From Aliivibrio_A sp016764915 (GTDB lineage: Bacteria; Pseudomonadota; Gammaproteobacteria; Enterobacterales; Vibrionaceae): a stretch of 64,000 bases of DNA. The stretch lies in contig OZ245058.1 of NCBI GenBank assembly GCA_965224595.1, forward strand, positions 1,302,001 through 1,366,000. Reading direction: 5' to 3'. This document shows positions 59,659-64,000 of the stretch, one piece after another. A program made the translations under genes and the position numbers. The notes under the pieces were generated by a model. The model worked only from the letters and a program-made list of their open reading frames with translations, searched no databases and was not told the origin of the DNA. How positions within the stretch are numbered: the stretch's first letter is position 1; every line of letters begins with the position of its first letter.

Positions 59659-60555
59659 ATGAACAATACTAAAAACCCTTCTTCGTTGTACCTGTTCTTT
59701 ACTATCATTGCTGCAACGAGTTTAGGTGCGGTAGCAACGATTGCAAAATACGCACAAGTTAGCTCAGAAACATTAACTTTTTACCGTATTTTTTTTGGTC
59801 TGCTTTTTTTAGTCCTCTATTTACTGAAAAGTAAACAGACCAACTTGTTGTTCAAAAAACCCAGTTGGTTACTTTTTCTCAATGGCATATTCATTGCTGG
59901 AATGATGTCAACATACGTTCAAGCGATGGAATATATGGACATGGTGACGGTGATCATGATGATCTACCTTGCTCCCGTGGTTGCATCTCTTGTTGCACAT
60001 TTTTTTATGAATGAACGTTTAAGCTCTTTGCAATTCACCACTATTATGTGTGCGTTTCTTGGATTTTCGATGGTAATGGAGTTTCAATTGTCTCTTTCAG
60101 GCTCTGAATTGAAGGGATTTATCTACTCTTTTATTGCCATGGGTTGTTACACCTCTTTTATTATTGTAAATAGACTGGTTGATGAGCGTATCCATGATTT
60201 TACTCGTAGCAGCTACCAGTTGATTGTCGGTTCTATTTGCATGTTGCCCTTTGTATGGCAAGACATGTTTGATCTTAGTGCAGCTCAGTTCGGTTGGATG
60301 GTATTGGCTGGGTTAATTCCTGGATTTTTAGGCATTGTATTATCGATTGTTGCACTAAGAAAAGTGTCCACAGCAACCTTTGGTACATTGTCTTATATGG
60401 AGCCAGTAACCGTTATTGCATTAGGATGGTTACTGTTTGGACAGACACTCTCATTCATGCAGATATCGGGTTGTTTGGTTATTATCATGGCGGGTCTGTT
60501 GCAAGCTAAATTGGCACTGGGTCAACAGCTGGTTGCGGCCAACGATGCCATTTAA
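59659..60555 (+). CDS. EamA/DMT-family transporter
   Basis: A 298-aa inner-membrane protein with ten predicted membrane segments in two EamA repeats (about 8-140 and 150-285). YLAPVVASLVAHFFMNERLS and FGTLSYMEPVTVIALGWLLFGQ are the repeat-ending signatures. DMT transporters export metabolites such as amino acids; the substrate is unknown. It is convergent with grpB and overlaps it by 4 bases. Confidence 0.9.
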   Translation: MNNTKNPSSLYLFFTIIAATSLGAVATIAKYAQVSSETLTFYRIFFGLLFLVLYLLKSKQTNLLFKKPSWLLFLNGIFIAGMMSTYVQAMEYMDMVTVIMMIYLAPVVASLVAHFFMNERLSSLQFTTIMCAFLGFSMVMEFQLSLSGSELKGFIYSFIAMGCYTSFIIVNRLVDERIHDFTRSSYQLIVGSICMLPFVWQDMFDLSAAQFGWMVLAGLIPGFLGIVLSIVALRKVSTATFGTLSYMEPVTVIALGWLLFGQTLSFMQISGCLVIIMAGLLQAKLALGQQLVAANDAI

Positions 60556-61115
60556 GATCTATTTTGTTTAAGTGAAAAATAGTTAAGCGCTTGTTGCTCA
60601 TGAAACTGAATAAATTGGTTTTTATGAGCAACATATTTCTCAATATCATTGTTACACAACTTAACCCCCTCTTTTTTAATCGCACCATATTCCAGCATGA
60701 TTTTCGGGAACGCAATTAGGTAATCACGAAACGCTATGTGCCTTTCAACTCCTGGTGAACCTACTTTAAATGCGTGTACTTGATGAGTTCTTTGTATGCC
60801 TCCTTTCTGAAAATACCTTCTGCCAGAAATACCAAACTCACCTTTTACTTCATACCCTAAAAGTTCAATATTGGCAGTCTGAGCATCTAAAACGTCTAGA
60901 CTATAAACTTCAAGCAGGATATCAATGATCGGTTTAGCACATAAACCTTTTACGGATGTACTGCCGATATGGTGTATTGAAGCAATATTTACTGAGTTAA
61001 AATGCTGTTCAATGGCTGCTTTCTCATTAGCAAAATCAGCCACCCACTGCGGACAATAATCAACCACTTCAATAACTCGCACTCTTTCTTCTCCAAAGTC
61101 GACAAATCTAGTCAC
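60552..61115 (-). CDS. GrpB family protein (nucleotidyltransferase-like)
   Basis: A 187-aa protein of the GrpB/UPF0157 family with a nucleotidyltransferase-like fold: HHIGSTSVKGLCAKPIIDILLEV carries the GS and D.D-like positions, and the HQVHAFKVGSPGVERHIAFRDYL block follows. The family's activity is unproven; some members modify small molecules such as CoA or antibiotics. It overlaps the convergent EamA gene by 4 bases. Confidence 0.88.
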   Translation of the reverse strand: MTRFVDFGEERVRVIEVVDYCPQWVADFANEKAAIEQHFNSVNIASIHHIGSTSVKGLCAKPIIDILLEVYSLDVLDAQTANIELLGYEVKGEFGISGRRYFQKGGIQRTHQVHAFKVGSPGVERHIAFRDYLIAFPKIMLEYGAIKKEGVKLCNNDIEKYVAHKNQFIQFHEQQALNYFSLKQNRS

Positions 61116-61135
61116 TAATAACTATAACAACAAAA

Positions 61136-61161
61136 AAGCGCGTATGAATACATACGCGCTT
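61136..61161 (-). terminator. Terminator of the 61189-62256 gene
   Basis: AAGCGCGTATG and CATACGCGCTT form a perfect 11-bp stem with a 4-base loop, followed on the minus strand by a T-run. Confidence 0.95.
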
Positions 61162-61188
61162 CGTTAAAACATTTATATCGAAATAGTG

Positions 61189-62256
61189 CTACTCCGTAAT
61201 TAAAGCTTCAACCTGTTTACGATTATCATTAAGCAAATTCATTGCATCTAAATATTGGTATAAACCATTACCATCCAACTCAGTCATTGTGATTTGACTT
61301 TTACCTAACTGAAAACCATTACTCTCGGCATGTTCTTCAAGCCCGGTAGCTTCGAGTAAACGACATAAATTACCGCGACTTTGCTCTTCAACTTCTGCAA
61401 TTTCGATTCTTAGTTTGTTATTTAACTCAAACAGCTCATCTCGTTCCTTAGGAAGTACAATAGTTGGCGAAAAACGATTATGCATGAATTTTGAGAGGAA
61501 ATAAGCGGCTATCAGGCCTCCTGCAGTATAAAAGTTTACAGCGCCTAATAGATAGCTGACAAATATTACTGATGATGACATGCCGACCGTCCAACCAAGA
61601 TGATAATATGTCTGCTTACTCATCTGTTTACGCTGTGCTTTCTTCAGGAATTTATTTAAATTCAAAAGCTCCTTGCAACCATCCTTCAAAGAACGCTCGT
61701 ACAAATTAATTGATGCCGTGACATCAGAATCTTGTAAATGACTCATTGAGCGAACATCGTTGCCATCAAGGAAACTCTGCGGATCTACTTCTGATGAAGT
61801 ACCACATCCACGTTGACCAAGCACTCCGTCAATCGAAGAGTAGTGATCGCTAGGATTTTGAACAACAAGGCCCATCTTACGCCAGAATGTGACTCGACGA
61901 CCATGAGAGCTGCTGCTATTGTCACCAATGTCTGAAAGCTCACCTTTAACATCCACAATCGTATTTATTAACGATTGCTGGCTGAAATGATGCTGGAAAA
62001 AAGCCAGCGTTGACTTAACCAATGTTGGCCCATGACCTTGATTGCTTAGATCGGTATCATCGTCTTTGCCCGTAAGGTCGGTTACATTGATTTTCGCTAG
62101 TTTGTTGAGTTCAAACTCGAGATTGCCCTGAAAGTGAATTCGTTTATCTTCTGGTTCTGCATTTATATAAAGCCAAGCATCAAAATGACCATCAGTATCC
62201 GGGAATTCAATTTCAATGATCTGCCCATTTTGTCTAGCACTATATTTTGTATTCAT
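61189..62256 (-). CDS. Unknown protein: GNAT-like N-terminus, two TM segments, coiled coil
   Basis: No named family is recognised. Residues 1-140 resemble a GNAT fold: NQGHGPTLVKSTLAFF (about 71-86) looks like the acetyl-CoA loop and start of helix 3, and RRVTFWRKMGLVV (about 120-132) like the final FWxKxGF motif, although an AS/N step is degenerate. Residues 175-215 are helical and basic. Two membrane segments follow (about 222-240 and 243-260), then a coiled coil (about 275-300, KERDELFELNNKLRIEIAEVEEQ) and an acidic end. A membrane-bound acetyltransferase-like protein is possible. A strong terminator follows. Confidence 0.7.
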   Translation of the reverse strand: MNTKYSARQNGQIIEIEFPDTDGHFDAWLYINAEPEDKRIHFQGNLEFELNKLAKINVTDLTGKDDDTDLSNQGHGPTLVKSTLAFFQHHFSQQSLINTIVDVKGELSDIGDNSSSSHGRRVTFWRKMGLVVQNPSDHYSSIDGVLGQRGCGTSSEVDPQSFLDGNDVRSMSHLQDSDVTASINLYERSLKDGCKELLNLNKFLKKAQRKQMSKQTYYHLGWTVGMSSSVIFVSYLLGAVNFYTAGGLIAAYFLSKFMHNRFSPTIVLPKERDELFELNNKLRIEIAEVEEQSRGNLCRLLEATGLEEHAESNGFQLGKSQITMTELDGNGLYQYLDAMNLLNDNRKQVEALITE

Positions 62257-62421
62257 TTGTATCCTCTTAGATCTTTGATAGAGGCAGATAAATTACCTCG
62301 AGCAAACACGTATGTTTTACACGATATTAGCAGCTCACTATTTTACTGCTGTTGACTTCCTAACAAAAAAACACACCTCAAAAAACATTATTGGTTTTTA
62401 TGAATTTAAAAGGCTGTTTGG

Positions 62422-62517
62422 TTAGATATTGCCACTTTGAACTCGCATATATATATAAGCAAAGGAACCAACAGCGACTAAAAGAGTGATGACCAGCTTT
62501 ATCCACATTAATTTCAT
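62422..62517 (-). CDS. Putative 31-aa single-span membrane protein
   Basis: MKLMWIKLVITLLVAVGSF then AYIYMRVQSGNI: one hydrophobic span (about 6-25) with a basic start. AGGTAG lies 7 bases before the ATG at 62517. A longer frame to 62628 has no ribosome site. Size and plan suit a genuine small membrane protein, but there is no second line of evidence. The flanking 62257-62421 and 62518-62646 hold nothing else recognisable. Confidence 0.4.
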   Translation of the reverse strand: MKLMWIKLVITLLVAVGSFAYIYMRVQSGNI

Positions 62518-62646
62518 TACTACTACCTGTACATTAAACAAAAGGGCAAAAATAATGCCTTGAACTCGCTCAATAATCAATAAAATTAAAGGGAGGTTAC
62601 TGTCATTGCCTCCCTTTGCGATAATCAAGATTACATCACTTTCTCA

Positions 62647-63009
62647 TTAAGCCGTTTTAAAATTATCCACTAACCCCTTCAGTTGCTTGGTCATGCTGGC
62701 TGAATTATCTGATTGAGACACAATGTGTTCTGAGTCCTCACGAATGGATGACGACATGTTAGAAATCTCATGTGCATTTTTGTTCATCTCTTCCGCTACA
62801 CTGCTTTGCTCCTCTGCAGCGGTTAATATTTGCATGTTCATCGCCTCCACATGTTTTATAATGTTTTCTAATCGGCTAACAAACACATTAAATGATTCTG
62901 CTAACTGTCCTAATTCATCTTTCTTGCTTGAGTCTAATCGAACCCTAAGATCGCCTTCACCTTTAGATATATTGGCCATGGTATGATTTAAAATGTTAAG
63001 TGGCGGCAC
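62647..63009 (-). pseudogene. Remnant of a methyl-accepting chemotaxis protein, internally deleted
   Basis: 120 codons, beginning with a HAMP domain (PPLNILNHTMANISKGEGDL, RVRLDSSKKDELGQLAESFNVFVSRL) and then running straight into the last part of the signalling domain (MQILTAAEEQSSVAEEMNKNAHEI). The sensor domain, both membrane segments and the CheA/CheW-binding hairpin tip (usually about 200 residues between these parts) are missing. In the same frame upstream a TAA precedes the GTG. The protein could not signal. The deletion is in frame at about residue 55, near HVEAMNMQI. Confidence 0.85.
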
Positions 63010-63133
63010 TTAAAATATTACTTGATGTAGATCATAAGAAGCTTGCAAATCTGGCTGACTATCAGCGAGCGCAATACGGTTATAAATGCAAAAGTGCTCA
63101 TATCCCTAAAGATAGTCACATAAGCCAAACGTC

Positions 63134-63595
63134 CTATTCATGTAAGTACTTCTGCCAATGAAGCAAACCTTTCAATACCACTTGATAATCTTCAAAACCG
63201 CATGAATGATAAAGTTTCTGCGCCGCAATATTGTCATCATCAACTTCAAGAGTAATTTTGAGGTAATCGTGCTTCCGACAAAAATCCATTACTCCGAAAA
63301 GTAGCTCTTTTCCATGACCACTGCCTTGAAAGAGTCTTGAAATCATAACGTCATGAATGTTGAGAACATGTTTACAACGATGCGTTGAAAAACCGTCATA
63401 GCAAACAGCAAACCCAGCAGGTTTATCATCTATATAGAGAATAAACCCAATAAAGTAAGGCAGTTCAAACAGTCTATCCACCATATTTACGTCAATTTTT
63501 GTTTCTGAGATTTCACTGTACTCAAGGTATAAGTGTTGTAAATCATCCTTATGTTTTGGATTGTTATCTTCGATACATATAACCATACTCTCCAT
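63134..63595 (-). CDS. GNAT-family N-acetyltransferase
   Basis: A 153-aa single GNAT domain: the acetyl-CoA loop SRLFQGSGHGKELL (about 86-99, Q-G-S-G-H-G), a preceding beta strand LNIHDVMI, and the end motif NIAAQKLYHSCGFEDY (about 122-137). The substrate is unknown. AGAGGG precedes ATG 63595 closely. It is divergent from the next GNAT gene with 103 bases between. Confidence 0.85.
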   Translation of the reverse strand: MESMVICIEDNNPKHKDDLQHLYLEYSEISETKIDVNMVDRLFELPYFIGFILYIDDKPAGFAVCYDGFSTHRCKHVLNIHDVMISRLFQGSGHGKELLFGVMDFCRKHDYLKITLEVDDDNIAAQKLYHSCGFEDYQVVLKGLLHWQKYLHE

Positions 63596-63698
63596 ACACC
63601 CTCTCTTAACTCACAACGCACTTAAACGTTATTTGCTACTATTTAGAACCAGTTCTAAACTGCTCATTTATTTAAATATACTAATAAAAAGGGATTAA

Positions 63699-64000
63699 AT
63701 GCAATACGTCGAAGTTTCTCAACACAGTATCCCTATGCCTCTATTACTTGAAGCTGATCCATCTGAAAGTAACATCCACTCCTATTTAGCTGGCTCTTGG
63801 TGTTTTGTCGCTAAGAATAATAACGAGGTGATTGGAGTATGTGTTGTCAAACCGATTCATACCAATCAAGCAGAATTGTTTAATATCGCAGTATTGCCTC
63901 AATATCAAAGTAAAGGTATTGGCACAAAGCTCCTTACGTTTGTTTTAACGCAGTTGAAAACAAAGGAGGTCCGTCGAGTCGAATTAGGTACAGGGAGTTT
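63699..64000 (+). CDS. GNAT-family N-acetyltransferase, cut by window end
   Basis: The frame from ATG 63699 (AAAAAGGG upstream) is open to the window edge, about 100 codons. VLPQYQSKGIGTKLL gives the acetyl-CoA loop (Q-S-K-G-I-G), and VIGVCVV and ELFNIAV are the core strands. The C-terminal part, including the final motif, lies outside. It is divergent from the neighbouring GNAT gene. Confidence 0.8.
   Translation, partial: MQYVEVSQHSIPMPLLLEADPSESNIHSYLAGSWCFVAKNNNEVIGVCVVKPIHTNQAELFNIAVLPQYQSKGIGTKLLTFVLTQLKTKEVRRVELGTGS

Noticed and set aside
62134..62355. 73-codon plus-strand frame over the start of the GNAT-like membrane protein gene
   Set aside because: Antisense shadow with no ribosome site.
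63000..63160. 52-codon plus-strand frame beside the chemoreceptor remnant as a transposase fragment
   Set aside because: It looked transposase-like at first, but no family motif or inverted repeat is visible; left as unknown.
1..64000. tRNA genes, rRNA genes, CRISPR arrays and insertion sequences
   Set aside because: None recognised on reading both strands; an integrase gene (intI or tyrosine recombinase) is also absent.

Overview
The window looks like one stretch of an AT-rich Vibrionaceae chromosome (Vibrio or Aliivibrio type). The evidence is the gene content and order: matP, a lon-like protease gene, fabA, rmf, uup, rlmL, zapC, pyrD, a 180-kDa-type glutamate dehydrogenase gene, pepN, prc, proQ, a block matching E. 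coli yebR-proQ-prc and yebS-yebT-yebU, then aroH, B12 genes, ihfA-pheT-pheS-rplT-rpmI-infC-thrS. VCR-like attC sites and filamentous-phage genes near fabA also fit a Vibrio chromosome I terminus; from memory, the CTX prophage of V. cholerae sits at dif1 close to the fabA region. No tRNA, rRNA or CRISPR array was seen. Species is not decided.

Region 1 (1-7050) is accessory DNA. Bases 1-2725 are the right half of an inovirus (filamentous phage) morphogenesis module: the tail of an adsorption-protein-like gene, a pVI-like membrane protein, a Zot/pI ATPase and a phage-encoded secretin. A small m5C methyltransferase gene follows. From about 4062 to 6405, on the minus strand, lie three integron gene cassettes with no integrase in view. 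Two attC sites are complete, one is a half site, and one is a variant containing a 46-bp near-perfect palindrome. The cassettes carry an unknown 114-aa protein, an unknown membrane protein and a coiled-coil TIR-domain protein. A DUF3653-type phage regulator (6536-6958) closes the island, so the cassettes lie between two phage-type pieces.

Region 2 (7056-31700) is mostly core genome on the minus strand: a secreted amidohydrolase, DUF3634, matP, lon-like/fabA (plus strand, with a FabR-like operator), rmf, a DUF3466 surface-type protein, uup, a glutaredoxin-like protein, rlmL, zapC, pyrD, NAD-glutamate dehydrogenase, DUF2835, pepN, prc and proQ.

Region 3 (31772-44423): msrC, letA-letB (lipid transport across the envelope), rsmF, a CvfB-like S1 protein, a hypothetical membrane protein, an S4 protein, a YeeZ-like epimerase, a degenerate PEP-synthase C-terminal domain divergent from aroH, and yajQ.

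Region 4 (44495-57512): a tightly overlapping minus-strand run cobC-cobS-cobT-btuD-btuC-astE (B12 salvage and uptake plus an AstE-family desuccinylase), then ihfA, and the translation cluster thrS-infC-rpmI-rplT-pheS-pheT. infC begins with an AUU codon. thrS is preceded by a hairpin whose loop closely copies the tRNA-Thr(GGU) anticodon loop.

Region 5 (57677-64000) is less conserved: a coupled MOSC/SDR pair, an EamA transporter, GrpB, a GNAT-like membrane protein of unknown role, a tiny membrane protein, a decayed chemoreceptor and two GNAT acetyltransferases, the last cut by the window edge.
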